Shown: positions 16,559-29,235 of the stretch, piece after piece
Position numbering within the stretch: position 1 is the stretch's first letter
Layout: each line of letters starts with the position of its first letter
Assembly (NCBI RefSeq): GCF_014651695.1
Contig: NZ_BMXJ01000005.1
Location: forward strand, 325,415 to 389,414
From: Nocardiopsis terrae
GTDB lineage: Bacteria; Actinomycetota; Actinomycetes; Streptosporangiales; Streptosporangiaceae
DNA: 64,000 bases
Direction: 5' to 3'
Notes under the pieces: generated by a model
Told to the model about the DNA's origin: nothing
The model's input: the letters and a program-made list of their open reading frames with translations, nothing else
Database searches by the model: none
Translations under genes and position numbers: made by a program

Positions 16559-17490
16559 CTCGCCAGCACCTCCTTGGCCAGGGACCGGTAGGCGTTGGCC
16601 CCGGCCGAGGACGAGTCGAACCTGGTGATCGGTTCACCCGCCACAGTGGCGTCCGGAAAACGCACGGTGCGGTTGATCACCGTGCCGTAGACCTTGTCCC
16701 CGAACCCGTCCACGATCGTGGACAACACCTCGCGGGCGTGCAGGGTGCGCGGGTCGTACATGGTGCCGAGGAAACCGTCGATCACCAGGTCCTCGTTGAG
16801 CCGCTCCTGCACCTTCTGGATGGTGTCCATCAGCAGGGCGACACCGCGCAGTGCGAAGAACTCGCACTCCAACGGCACGATGACCCCGTCCGCCGCGGTC
16901 AGCGCGTTGACGGTGAGCAGGCCCAGCGACGGCTGGCAGTCGATGAGGATGACGTCGTAGTCGTTGATGACCGGACGCAGCGCGCGCCCCAGCATCTGCT
17001 CACGTGCCACCTCCCCGACCAGCTGCACCTCGGCCGCGGACAGGTCGATGTTGCTCGGGATGAGGTCCAGTCCGTCGATGTCCGTCTTGAGCAGGACGTC
17101 CTCGACCGTCACGTCGCGCTGCATGAGCAGGTTGTAGACGGTCAGGTCCAGCTCGCGCGGGTCCAGCCGCCCCAGACCCACCGACAGCGCGCCCTGCGGG
17201 TCGAAGTCGACCAGCAGCACCCGTCTGCCGTACTCGGCGATGGCCGCACCGAGGTTGATGGTGGTGGTGGTCTTACCGACCCCACCCTTCTGATTACAGA
17301 GTGCTACAATCCGTGCCGGGCCGTGTTCGTCGAGCGGTGCTGGCTCCGGATATGTCCGCTCGGGTCTCTTGGTGTGCAGATCCGCCCCCGTGTTGCGTGT
17401 CGTCCCCCAGGGGTTGCTCACCGGATCGGCGAGGTCCCCCTCACCGACGGGTGCGGTGTTCGCCGCCTCGTCGTACTCCGACCAGTTCAC
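16531..17490 (-). CDS. ParA-family ATPase (orphan, near scpAB)
   Basis: 319 residues. Deviant Walker A CNQKGGVGKTTTTINLG near 74-90, Walker A-prime VDFDPQGALSVGLG, and Walker B VILIDCQPSLGLLTVNAL. These are the signatures of chromosome or plasmid partition ATPases. The ~70-residue N-terminal extension is low complexity. The start is GTG 17490 with GGAGG 9 bases upstream. No parB follows; the downstream overlapping gene is a small DNA-binding-like protein. Known relatives sit beside scpAB in streptomycetes, so a role in chromosome organisation is likely, distinct from the main parAB near the origin. Confidence 0.93.
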   Translation of the reverse strand: MNWSEYDEAANTAPVGEGDLADPVSNPWGTTRNTGADLHTKRPERTYPEPAPLDEHGPARIVALCNQKGGVGKTTTTINLGAAIAEYGRRVLLVDFDPQGALSVGLGRLDPRELDLTVYNLLMQRDVTVEDVLLKTDIDGLDLIPSNIDLSAAEVQLVGEVAREQMLGRALRPVINDYDVILIDCQPSLGLLTVNALTAADGVIVPLECEFFALRGVALLMDTIQKVQERLNEDLVIDGFLGTMYDPRTLHAREVLSTIVDGFGDKVYGTVINRTVRFPDATVAGEPITRFDSSSAGANAYRSLAKEVLARWPLSGHGA

Positions 17491-17694
17491 AACCCTTGAC
17501 CTCCCCCACGGACCGGCCACGGCCCGATGGGACTGCTGACGCCTCCCACGACTGGCCGCCGTCGGAAACTCAATATGTCGACAGCAACGTACCTCTGTGC
17601 GGCGACTCTAGAACGACGACACGGCGCACTTCAACATGATCAGACGAGGATTCCCCCGCCTGCGCAACCGGGAGGAACCGCTCGCACGTACCCT

Positions 17695-17714
17695 CCCTTC
17701 TCGTAGGAGAAGGG
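17695..17714. terminator. Hairpin between xerD and parA, likely xerD terminator
   Basis: Perfect 8-bp stem CCCTTCTC/GAGAAGGG with GTAG loop, lying 65 bases past the xerD stop and ~200 bases before the parA start. No clear T-run, so it could instead be a leader structure of parA. Confidence 0.5.
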
Positions 17715-17781
17715 TACACACGGCGCACGTCGGACTCACCCCGAACGCTCCACCGCTTCCCCTGCCACCAGGGCCCTGCCG

Positions 17782-18804
17782 TCACCGCGAGCCGCCCCCG
17801 GCCCATCGCGCCCTGGGGTGGCTGGAGGCGTACACCTCGCGCAACCGCTCGACCGTCACCAGCGTGTAGACCTGGGTCGTGGTGACCGAACTGTGCCCCA
17901 GCAGCTCCTGCACGACCCGGATGTCGGCGCCGCCGTCCAACAGGTGGGTGGCGAAGGAGTGCCGCAGGGTGTGCGGGGAGACGCCCTCGACCCCCGCCCG
18001 TTCGGCCGCCGCCGAAAGCAGCGCCCACCCGCCCTGACGGGTCAGCCGACCACCGCGCGCGTTCACGAACAGGGCGGGGCCGCCCCGGCCCGAGGCGACC
18101 AGGGTCGGCCGCACCAGGGTCAGGTACCCGCCCAGGGCCCGCCGCGCGTAGGAGCCCAGCGGGACCAGGCGTTCCTTCCCGCCCTTGCCGCGGAACCGCA
18201 CCAACCCGACCGCGCCGCCGGTGTCCGCCGCGTCCACCGCCTCCGCGACGTCGTCCACGTCCAGCCCCACCGCCTCCGAGACACGCGCCCCGGTGCCGTA
18301 GAGCACCTCCAACAGGGCGCGGTCACGCTGGGCCAACAGATCGGCCCGCGCGGCCGAGGCCGGAGCGTCCGCCGGGCCCGACGCCTCCAACAACCGCTCC
18401 ACCACCTCCAGGGGAGCCGCCTTGGGCAACCGCATCGGCGGCACCGGAGGCGTCACGTCCACGGCCGGGTCGACGGCCGCCCACCCCTCCCGCACCGCGA
18501 ACCGGTGCAGCCCGCGCACCGCCGCCAGGGCCCGGCCGGCCGAGGCCGCACCCAACGGGGCGTGCTCCTCGTCGCCCTCGCGCAGCGCCCCCAGGTACGC
18601 CCCGACGTGCCCCGGACAGACCTGTGCCAGCTCGGTGAGCCCCTGGTCCTCCAGGTAGCCGACATAGCGGCAAAGGTCACGACGGTAGGCCAGCAGGGTG
18701 TTGTCGGCCAGGGCCCGCTCGGCGCCCAGATGGTCCAGGAACGCGGCCCGTACACGCCGCAGCGGGACCGCCCCGGGTCCGGTCCGCTCCATCGGGTCAG
18801 GCAT
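17782..18804 (-). CDS. xerD: Tyrosine recombinase XerD
   Basis: 340 residues. N-terminal SAM-like core-binding domain (about 15-110), then a catalytic domain with the full tyrosine-recombinase set: Arg in [12 protein letters not shown], Lys in [14 protein letters not shown], His/Arg in [14 protein letters not shown], His in [11 protein letters not shown], and the nucleophile Tyr in TTQVYTLVT. With its XerC partner it resolves chromosome dimers at dif. The ATG overlaps the NUDIX gene stop by 8 bases. Resolves with parA/scpAB into a segregation neighbourhood. Confidence 0.95.
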   Translation of the reverse strand: MPDPMERTGPGAVPLRRVRAAFLDHLGAERALADNTLLAYRRDLCRYVGYLEDQGLTELAQVCPGHVGAYLGALREGDEEHAPLGAASAGRALAAVRGLHRFAVREGWAAVDPAVDVTPPVPPMRLPKAAPLEVVERLLEASGPADAPASAARADLLAQRDRALLEVLYGTGARVSEAVGLDVDDVAEAVDAADTGGAVGLVRFRGKGGKERLVPLGSYARRALGGYLTLVRPTLVASGRGGPALFVNARGGRLTRQGGWALLSAAAERAGVEGVSPHTLRHSFATHLLDGGADIRVVQELLGHSSVTTTQVYTLVTVERLREVYASSHPRARWAGGGSR

Positions 18805-19465
18805 CCGCAGCCACGGGCAGGGAGGTGAACCCGTCCTGGGCCGCCGTGTGCGCGGCCAGGATCCCGATGATCGTCGCCCCGTTGTGCAGGCGCCCCTCCA
18901 GGACCGCGCGTACGGCCTCCGCCAGCGGCAGCCACTCGGCGGCGAGGTCGGTCTCCTCGTGTTCGCGCACGAAGCCGACCTCCTCCTCGGGTACCTCGGT
19001 CAGGTCCCGGGCGAGGAAGATGTGGATGCGCTCGTCGGAGAAACCGGGGCTGGGGAAGAAGTCGGGCAGTTCGTGCCAGGTCTCGGCGCGCAGCGTGGAC
19101 TCCTCCAGCAGTTCGCGCCGGGCGGTGGCCAGGGGCCCCTCGCCCGCACCGTCGATGAGCCCGGCGGGCAGCTCCCACAGGGTGTGCTGGGTGGGGTGCC
19201 GGTACTGGCGCTGCAGCAACACGCGCCCGGCCGAGTCCAGGGCCACGACCGCCGCCGCCCCGGGATGGTCCATGTAGTCGCGGGCGGCCAGACTCCGGCC
19301 CTCACCGTTGGCCCCGGGCATCTGGACCCAGTCCGTGCGCATTCCGCACTTGGCGCCCGCGAACCGCTCCTCGGTGCGCTCCACCGGCCACGACGCGGGG
19401 GCGTCCGCGACCTTCGCGTACGCCCCCGTCGTTTCGGCGGTGACCGGGCGGGTGTGGTTGGCCAT
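18797..19465 (-). CDS. NUDIX hydrolase, ADP-ribose pyrophosphatase-like
   Basis: 222 residues. The Nudix box spans [21 protein letters not shown] (about residues 122-142, with REXXEE intact) and is preceded by [17 protein letters not shown], the ADP-ribose-pyrophosphatase arrangement in which the Trp/Glu contact the adenine and ribose. Mg-dependent hydrolysis of ADP-ribose to AMP and ribose-5-phosphate is the family activity. ATG start; overlaps xerD. Confidence 0.9.
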   Translation of the reverse strand: MANHTRPVTAETTGAYAKVADAPASWPVERTEERFAGAKCGMRTDWVQMPGANGEGRSLAARDYMDHPGAAAVVALDSAGRVLLQRQYRHPTQHTLWELPAGLIDGAGEGPLATARRELLEESTLRAETWHELPDFFPSPGFSDERIHIFLARDLTEVPEEEVGFVREHEETDLAAEWLPLAEAVRAVLEGRLHNGATIIGILAAHTAAQDGFTSLPVAADA

Positions 19466-19511
19466 GCGGCCCCTCTCAGGCTCGGGCCCCGCCCGCCCGG
19501 TCCCGTCCCCG

Positions 19512-21152
<1,641 letters not shown>

Positions 21153-21528
21153 AGTGTTGCTCCCGTGGTTTGAGTGGCTACGGCGGGCTCGGGCGAGCTG
21201 AGCGGCCGTGCGGCGGTCCGGTTCCGGCGGCGGCTGTGCCGTTCCGGTACGTCGGACTCCACGGGGCACCAGGATAACAGGCCCCCCGTTCGCCCACACC
21301 CGGGAACGCCTTTTCCCGGCCCGCTGTTCCCGGCCCCCACCTGCACGGTTGCCGCAAAGCCCTGCTACCGGGCCGATCCGGGCCCCGCGGCACCGGGTCC
21401 GCGTGGCGAAGGCAACAGCATCCTCCGACGCCGCCGGACACCGGCGACGAGGACCCGGGTGTGATGAACGACAGCCCCCTGTGCCTCCCGCCGAGAGGAC
21501 GACCGACCCCCTCGGAGCCCGCCCGCGC
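21153..21528. other. 375-bp spacer upstream of pyrG
   Basis: Leader and promoter region for pyrG on the minus strand and 3' end of the HMG-CoA lyase gene region. No convincing gene on either strand. I do not see the short C-tract-plus-terminator of Bacillus-type pyrG attenuation. Confidence 0.5.
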
Positions 21529-22461
21529 TCAGGCGGGGAAGGCCCCCGCCCGGCCCAGGTAGGCGGGCGGCTGCTTGCCCAGGCGCTCACCCATCCAGTC
21601 GCCCAGGGCGGCGGCGTCGGCCAGGCTCACCCCGGTACGCAGCCCGCTGCGGTGCAACATGTACAACAGGTCCTCGGTGGCGATGTTGCCGGTGGCGGCC
21701 GGGGCGAAGGGGCAGCCGCCGAAACCGCCCAGGCTGGAGTCCAGTACCCGGACCCCCTCCTCCACGGCGGCGAGCGCGTTCGCGTAACCGGTGTTACGGG
21801 TGTTGTGGAAGTGACAGCGCAGGGTCCGCCCGCCCGCCACCTCCGCCGTGCGGCGCAACAGGTCCCGCACCTGAGCGGGCACCCCGACCCCGATCGTGTC
21901 GGCCAGCGCGACCTCCACCGCGCCCGTGTCCGCGATCCGGCGCACGACCTCCACGACCCGCTCCGGCGCGACCTCACCGTCGAACGGGCACCCGAAGGCC
22001 GTGGAGACGGTGACGCTCAGCGGAACGCCGGTCCCGGCCAGTTCCCGGTCCATCTCGGCCACCGAGTCCAGCATCTCGTCGACCGTGCAGCCCTGGTTCC
22101 GGGTGCAGAACCCGTCGGTGGCCGGCACCGCCACGTTGACCTCGGACACCCCGGCTGCCAACGCCCGGTCCAGGCCGCGCCGGTTGAGAGCCAACCCGAT
22201 GAAGGACACCCCGGGCTCACCCCGGACCTCGGACATGACGTCCTCGGCCCCCGTCATCTGCGGCACCCGCCTGGGGTTGACGAAACTGACCGCCTCGATC
22301 CTGCGCACCCCGGCGGCCACCGCACGCCCGATCAGCTCGACCCGTTCCCCGACCGACAGCACGGTGGCCTCGTTCTGGAGGCCGTCCCGCGGCCCCACCT
22401 CCACGATCTCCACCTGCTCGGCGCCCTCGGGCCCACGGTCGTCCGCAGTCATCGGCTCCAC
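21529..22461 (-). CDS. mvaB: Hydroxymethylglutaryl-CoA lyase
   Basis: 310 residues. TIM-barrel of the HMGL family that cleaves HMG-CoA to acetoacetate and acetyl-CoA in leucine degradation. Metal and substrate ligands: [12 protein letters not shown] near 21-32 (Asp ligand), [11 protein letters not shown] near 58-68, [14 protein letters not shown] (metal His pair), and the flexible signature loop [20 protein letters not shown] with its catalytic Cys near 265. ATG 22461 with an upstream AGGTGGAG. No liu/leucine-catabolism partners adjoin it here. Confidence 0.94.
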   Translation of the reverse strand: MEPMTADDRGPEGAEQVEIVEVGPRDGLQNEATVLSVGERVELIGRAVAAGVRRIEAVSFVNPRRVPQMTGAEDVMSEVRGEPGVSFIGLALNRRGLDRALAAGVSEVNVAVPATDGFCTRNQGCTVDEMLDSVAEMDRELAGTGVPLSVTVSTAFGCPFDGEVAPERVVEVVRRIADTGAVEVALADTIGVGVPAQVRDLLRRTAEVAGGRTLRCHFHNTRNTGYANALAAVEEGVRVLDSSLGGFGGCPFAPAATGNIATEDLLYMLHRSGLRTGVSLADAAALGDWMGERLGKQPPAYLGRAGAFPA

Positions 22462-22602
22462 CTCTCCACGCCCCGTCGCGTCTGCGCGCCCAGGCTAACG
22501 GAGCCCGGGGTGACCCCGGTCACCGGGTGAGCCGCCACCAGTCGCCGTCGTCGGACGCCGGCGACCCGCGCACAGGACCCTTCAGCGGGGCTCAGACGGA
22601 CG

Positions 22603-23598
22603 TCAGCGCAGCGCCAGGGCGGGACGGACCTCCCAGGTCGTCCAGACCGGCCGATAGCCCATACGGTGCCAGAACGGCCCGGAGAGCGGGTTCATCGCCG
22701 CGTAGTTGAGCACGGACACCCCCACCCCGTGGCTGTCCAGGGCCTGGTGCGCCTGGCTGACCAGGGCGGTACCGATCCCGTGGCCGCGCTCGGCCGCCGA
22801 CACCACGCCATAACCGATGTGCGCGATCGGGCGCGCCCTGACCAGGGACTTCGCCCAGCGGGAGCGTTCGGGCGGCGACACCCACAGCAGGCCCACGGCC
22901 CGGCCCCGGCGCTCGGCCAGCCAGATCCACGAGCGCGAACGGTTGAGCGCCCGAGCGGCGACCTTGCGGGTCTGCTCGGCGGTGTCGGGCTGCAGGAACA
23001 CACCGCCGAAGTGCTGTTCGTAGCGGTGCTCCTCCATCAGCAGCCCCACCACCTGGGTCAGGTCACCGATGTCGGCCAGCCGGATCGCCACGTCGCGCGG
23101 CGGCAGCGACGGCGGCACCCCGCGGCGGCGCTGCCGGGCGGCGAGCACGGTGTAGGGCTGCAGCCCGTGGCGCTGCAACGGAATGATGCCCTCGACGTCC
23201 CGTGCGGGCCAGCTCACCAGTGCCGCCGACTCCGAACCGGTACCGGTGGGCAGGTCCTCCAGCTGGTCGCGCCAACTGGTCAGCAGCGAGTCCAGGGCGC
23301 GGGCGGGCTCGGGGCCGCCGACGATGGGGGTGAGCCAGTGCTGGTCGGGCACGCCCCAGATCCGACCGACCTCGCCCGGCTGGTACCAGGTGTAGTGCAT
23401 ACTGCCCGCCGCGACGGTACGGCCGTCCTCGTCGCTGACGGTCAGGAGCGGGTAGGAGTTGGGGGCGAACCCCACGGGTTCGGGCAGCAGGGGGTCCGAC
23501 TCCGCCCAACGCTGGGCGGCGGAACGCACCAACGGGTCGAGTCCGACGTCGCCTCCGGGCGACTCGTCGTGTCGCACCCGCGCGACATAACCGCTCAT
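22603..23598 (-). CDS. GNAT-family N-acetyltransferase
   Basis: 331 residues. The C-terminal half (about 185-331) is a clear GNAT domain: RLADIGDLTQVVGLLMEEHR at its start, then GYGVVSAAERGHGIGTALVSQA with the acetyl-CoA pyrophosphate loop (R/QxxGxG/A form RGHGIG), and a C-terminal GPFWHRMGYRPVW. The N-terminal half (about 20-170) looks like a degenerate second GNAT repeat. Start ATG 23598 with GGGGAGG 5 bases upstream; a GTG 12 codons earlier is possible. Substrate unknown. Confidence 0.85.
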   Translation of the reverse strand: MSGYVARVRHDESPGGDVGLDPLVRSAAQRWAESDPLLPEPVGFAPNSYPLLTVSDEDGRTVAAGSMHYTWYQPGEVGRIWGVPDQHWLTPIVGGPEPARALDSLLTSWRDQLEDLPTGTGSESAALVSWPARDVEGIIPLQRHGLQPYTVLAARQRRRGVPPSLPPRDVAIRLADIGDLTQVVGLLMEEHRYEQHFGGVFLQPDTAEQTRKVAARALNRSRSWIWLAERRGRAVGLLWVSPPERSRWAKSLVRARPIAHIGYGVVSAAERGHGIGTALVSQAHQALDSHGVGVSVLNYAAMNPLSGPFWHRMGYRPVWTTWEVRPALALR

Positions 23599-23937
23599 CC
23601 ACCCCTCCCCTAGCGGGTCCTTCGTCAAGCGCACGCCCTCGGTCCCACCCGGACCGGGCCGACCGGCGGACGCGGTTGCGTCGCGGTGTGCCCCTCACGG
23701 TCTGGTGCCGTCTCCGAACGCACGGTGTGGCGGCGAAATCGACCGTACCGCCTCACAGCGGTACAGGTGAACGGAAGCGGCAAAAGGAGGACCCAGGCAA
23801 CGTGGCCCGTCCCTTCCGCACAATCCGTGCGGAAGCGGATGGACGCGCACCACGGTAACGGATCGGAGGCCGCTCTCAGGTGGCGGGGCGGCAGATCCGC
23901 CGACGCGGTCCGTACCGCGGGCGCCCGGCACACCGGT
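23599..23937. other. Spacer between GNAT gene and DUF3060 lipoprotein gene
   Basis: No gene. It contains an inverted repeat with 7-bp arms GTACCGC/GCGGTAC (23745-23751 and 23758-23764), about 150 bases upstream of the GNAT start, either a weak terminator of the DUF3060 gene or an operator. Confidence 0.5.
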
Positions 23938-24381
23938 TCAGCGCAGGGCGGTGCCGCCCTCGCTGACGGTGGTGTTGCGGCCCTGGTTGACCACCTCGGG
24001 GTCGCCGGAGGCGAAGGAGACCTGGTTGTCCACGCCCACGAGGACGATCTTCTCCGCGGCGCCCACCTCGACGACGGAGCCGCGCCCGGTGGCGCGCACC
24101 AGCCCGCACTCCCCGTCCAGGACCACCGTGGCGTCGTCGGCGGAGACCACGACCTCCCGGTTCGCGCACTCGTCGTGGACGTCCGCGCCGTCCTCCACTA
24201 TCACTATGACCTCGTCGTTGGTGACGCTGACCTCGGGATCCCGCTCATCCCGCCCCTGATCCGGGCCAGGGGTGTGCACGACCTCCACCGGTTCGTCGCG
24301 GTCCGGGCCGAATCCGCACCCGGCCCCCAGGAACCCGACCAGCACCGCTCCCCCGGCAGCACCCAGCAGCCGACCGACCAT
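23938..24381 (-). CDS. DUF3060-type lipoprotein
   Basis: 147 residues from ATG 24381 (a GTG four codons earlier is possible). A signal peptide of about 20 residues ends in the lipobox FLGAGC, so it should be lipid-anchored outside the membrane. The mature part has an acidic linker and then repeated short beta strands (DDATVVLDGECGLVRATGRG, KIVLVGVDNQVSF, EVVNQGRNTTVSEGG), the right-handed beta-helix pattern of DUF3060 proteins found mainly in mycobacteria and other actinomycetes. Two Cys (ANREV/GECGL region) may form a disulfide. Function unknown. Confidence 0.8.
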   Translation of the reverse strand: MVGRLLGAAGGAVLVGFLGAGCGFGPDRDEPVEVVHTPGPDQGRDERDPEVSVTNDEVIVIVEDGADVHDECANREVVVSADDATVVLDGECGLVRATGRGSVVEVGAAEKIVLVGVDNQVSFASGDPEVVNQGRNTTVSEGGTALR

Positions 24382-24563
24382 GGACTCCCCCACACCTCAA
24401 AAAAGGCAAAAGCGACATACGTCTTACGCAGAGCACAAGAGTATGTCACGCGAAGGTAACTACGCGACACAAACGTTCTTTGATCGTTCCTGTTCCGATA
24501 CCGTCCGAGAGTGGGCCACGAGGGCCTCCCACACCCGGAATCCCGCACCGACAGGCCCTGGCG

Positions 24564-26660
<2,097 letters not shown>

Positions 26661-26926
26661 TTGCCCTCTTCTCCCATCGAACGTCGGGCCCGCCCCCACG
26701 TGTGCCCCTCCACCCAACGCTACAGACCATCCACGACATCCCGGAGCGCCCGAAGGCCCGTACCCGGCGGACGGGGTGCGGTCCGCCGCCCATCGGAGAA
26801 CCCGGCTCCCACCGTGTGAGGCCGCCGGAACCCCGGGCCGGACGCACCGAAGGACCGCCCCCTCTCCGCCGAGCGCACCGGACCACCCGTGAGCGGTGGC
26901 CCGGGGGACGGTCCACCGCGGGTCCG

Positions 26927-27367
26927 CTACCGCGTGGTGGTGAAGGCCTCCCGGACGGCCTCGCCGATCCGTCGTTGGACCGGGTCGGCATCCGCGCCGA
27001 ACAGCAGTTCGTCGACGGTACCGACCGCCCCCATCGCCTCCCGCAGTGTCCGGTGACCCTCGTCGGTGAGCGTGATGGTGGAGGCGGCTCCGGCACGCGC
27101 CGTGTCGTCCTGTACCAGCCCAGCGGTTTTGAGCGCCTTCACCGCGGTGTGCACGCTCTGGACCGTGATGCCCGACATCCGGGCCAGGTCGCTGAACGAG
27201 ACACCCGGGACACCCGCGATGTGCCCGAGCAGCCCGAGCCGGCCCACGGTCAGCCCGAGCCCCGAGAGGGCCTCGCCCAGCTCCGACTCGATCTTCCTGG
27301 CCAGCGTGAGCAGCAGCACCGACGTGCTGATCACGGGGACACCCGGTCGCGCTTCCTCATCCACCAT
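26927..27367 (-). CDS. MarR-family regulator
   Basis: 146 residues with the winged-helix core [36 protein letters not shown] (about 55-90) and the wing [18 protein letters not shown]. Helices before and after form the dimer interface. Start ATG 27367 with GGTGGAG ~9 bases upstream. Divergent from the small membrane protein at 27548, which is its most likely target; ligand unknown. Confidence 0.85.
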   Translation of the reverse strand: MVDEEARPGVPVISTSVLLLTLARKIESELGEALSGLGLTVGRLGLLGHIAGVPGVSFSDLARMSGITVQSVHTAVKALKTAGLVQDDTARAGAASTITLTDEGHRTLREAMGAVGTVDELLFGADADPVQRRIGEAVREAFTTTR

Positions 27368-27547
27368 GTCGCCATTCTCCACCGACGGAAACCCTGGCGG
27401 CCCTCGCGGGAAAGGGACCACTGCTATGCTTCAGCCTGCCTGAAGGTCGACGGCGGAAAACACGCCGCCCCCCGCCGTGCCCACAGCACGCGGAACGCAC
27501 CAGCCGCCGTTCCCGGCCCCGCCACCAACCGAACGGAACCCGTAGCC

Positions 27548-27904
27548 ATGCTCGACGTCATCCGGTTGTGCCTCCTGACCGCCCACCTGTTCGGTATGGC
27601 CGCGATCGTCGGCACGTTCTTCGTGCAGATGCGCCAGCAGAGCGGCTTCGCCACCGGCCTCATGCTCGGTGGGGCGATCGTCCAGGTCGCCACCGGCATC
27701 GCGCTGACCGCCACCCACCACGCGTCGGACCTCGAGGTCAACTACGCCAAGATCGCCGTGAAGCTCGGCATCGGAGCCACCGTGCTCGTCACGGCCGTCC
27801 TCGCCGCGCGCGCCCAGCACCGCGGGGGCAGGGTCAAGCCCATGTTCCACACCGCAGGCGGGCTGGCGACCGTGAACGTGCTGGTCGCCGCGCTCTGGCA
27901 ATGA
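27548..27904 (+). CDS. Small integral membrane protein (3-4 helices)
   Basis: 118 residues. Hydrophobic segments near 5-25 (IRLCLLTAHLFGMAAIVGTFF), 36-55 (LMLGGAIVQVATGIALTA), 68-88 (IAVKLGIGATVLVTAVLAA) and 100-118. No enzyme motif; two conserved-looking His at positions 13 and 57-58 lie near membrane edges. Divergent from marR. Function unknown. Confidence 0.7.
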   Translation: MLDVIRLCLLTAHLFGMAAIVGTFFVQMRQQSGFATGLMLGGAIVQVATGIALTATHHASDLEVNYAKIAVKLGIGATVLVTAVLAARAQHRGGRVKPMFHTAGGLATVNVLVAALWQ

Positions 27905-27932
27905 CACCCGCCACCCACGGCGCCACCACCGG

Positions 27933-28535
27933 CTAACCGGCGCGTTCCAGGAGCCGGCGCCACAGCTCGGCGACCCGTTCCCGGAGCTCCTCACGGGTCC
28001 CGGAGTTGTCCACCACGAAGTCGGCGGCGGCCAACCGGGTCTCCCGGTCGGCCTGGGCGGCGATCCGGGACCGCACCTGGTCGCGCGGCATCCCCCGGTC
28101 CCGGGAGACCCGCTCGATCCGCGTCCGGTCCGGGGTGTCCACCACGACCACCACGTCGTACAACGACTCCAGGCCGTTCTCCACCAACAGGGGCACGTCG
28201 TAGACCACGACCCTTGCGTCGGAGGCCAGGGCCTGCTCCATCAGCTGACCGCTGCGCTCCGCCACCCGGGGGTGGACGATCTCGTTGAGCCTGGCCAGCC
28301 TGTTCTCGTCAGCGAAGACGACCTCACCCAGCTTGGGCCGGTCCAACCGCCCCTCGGGGGTGAGCACCCCCTCACCGAACTCGGCGACCACCTCCGCCAG
28401 CCCCGGGGTCCCCGGTTCGACGACCTCCCGAGCGATGGCGTCGGCGTCGATCACCACCGCGCCGTAGTCGGACAGCGCGGACGACACCGCGCTCTTACCC
28501 GAACCGATCCCACCGGTGAGTCCCACTTTCAGCAT
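27933..28535 (-). CDS. coaE: Dephospho-CoA kinase
   Basis: 200 residues. Last step of coenzyme A synthesis. P-loop [16 protein letters not shown] (about 6-21), the family segment [30 protein letters not shown] and [20 protein letters not shown]. The ATG 28535 with AGGG upstream is preferred over an in-frame TTG two codons earlier. Downstream end is only 28 bases from the convergent membrane-protein gene. Confidence 0.97.
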   Translation of the reverse strand: MLKVGLTGGIGSGKSAVSSALSDYGAVVIDADAIAREVVEPGTPGLAEVVAEFGEGVLTPEGRLDRPKLGEVVFADENRLARLNEIVHPRVAERSGQLMEQALASDARVVVYDVPLLVENGLESLYDVVVVVDTPDRTRIERVSRDRGMPRDQVRSRIAAQADRETRLAAADFVVDNSGTREELRERVAELWRRLLERAG

Positions 28536-28567
28536 GGCCAAACCCTAGAGGCCGGACAAGCCCACCG

Positions 28568-29065
28568 TCACGCCGACCCCACGCTCACCTCGTCCAACTC
28601 CTTACGCATGTGCACGAGCACCAGGTGGTCGGCCATCCGTTCCCGATGCGTCTCGGCGTAGCCCAGCGCCCGGTACAGGCGCTGGTTCTGCGCGCTCTGC
28701 GCCCCGGTGAACAGGGTCAGCGCCCTCAGGTCCGGCCTGTGCGCCCGCAGGTCCTCCTCCACCCGGCTCAGCAGCGCCCGCGCGATCCCGCGGCCGCGCA
28801 GGTCGGGGGCGACCACGAGGCGACCCACCACCCCGGTGGTGTCGGTGGTCCCCGCCCGCACCGCCCCGACCAGGCGGTGCCCCGCCAGGGCCTTGAGCAC
28901 CAGGGTGTCCTCGTCGGCCAGGAGCCTCTCGATCCGGGGCAACCCCTCGGTGAGCGGGAGGATGAACGGGTCCCCGTACGCCTGGGCCTCGTCCACGTAG
29001 GCGGCGCGCTGCAGGGTGAGGAGCTCACCGGCGTCGCCCGGAACAGCCGGGTGGATGTCGAACAC
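28568..29065 (-). CDS. GNAT-family N-acetyltransferase
   Basis: 165 residues from GTG 29065 with GGAGGCGAA upstream. GNAT core: VVGRLVVAPDLRGRGIARALLSRVEE carries the acetyl-CoA binding RGRGIA loop (about residues 84-109), then LTLFTGAQSAQNQRLYRALGYAE. Substrate unknown. It lies between rpsA and coaE behind the rpsA terminator. Confidence 0.88.
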   Translation of the reverse strand: MFDIHPAVPGDAGELLTLQRAAYVDEAQAYGDPFILPLTEGLPRIERLLADEDTLVLKALAGHRLVGAVRAGTTDTTGVVGRLVVAPDLRGRGIARALLSRVEEDLRAHRPDLRALTLFTGAQSAQNQRLYRALGYAETHRERMADHLVLVHMRKELDEVSVGSA

Positions 29066-29158
29066 TTCGCCTCCTCGACGGGTCCCCGCCCTCAGGGGAC
29101 TCAGCAGCACCCTAGGGCATGTCCGGCGGACACCCGCCCCGGCGAGCCCCGGACACGG

Positions 29159-29197
29159 CGAGGGGCCGCCCCCACCGGTGGTGGGAACGGCCCCTCG
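29159..29197 (-). terminator. rpsA terminator
   Basis: Stem CGAGGGGCCG with CGGCCCCTCG (29159-29168, 29188-29197) and an inner CCCACC/GGTGGG helix. Lies 40 bases past the rpsA stop on the minus strand. Confidence 0.8.
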
Positions 29198-29235
29198 AAC
29201 AACCGTCACGCGGGCCGGAGCCCGGCGAGGAGGCC

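Noticed and set aside
17600..17790. Possible parS centromere site near parA
   Set aside because: No GTTTCACGTGAAAC-like sequence is visible; only an 8-bp hairpin.
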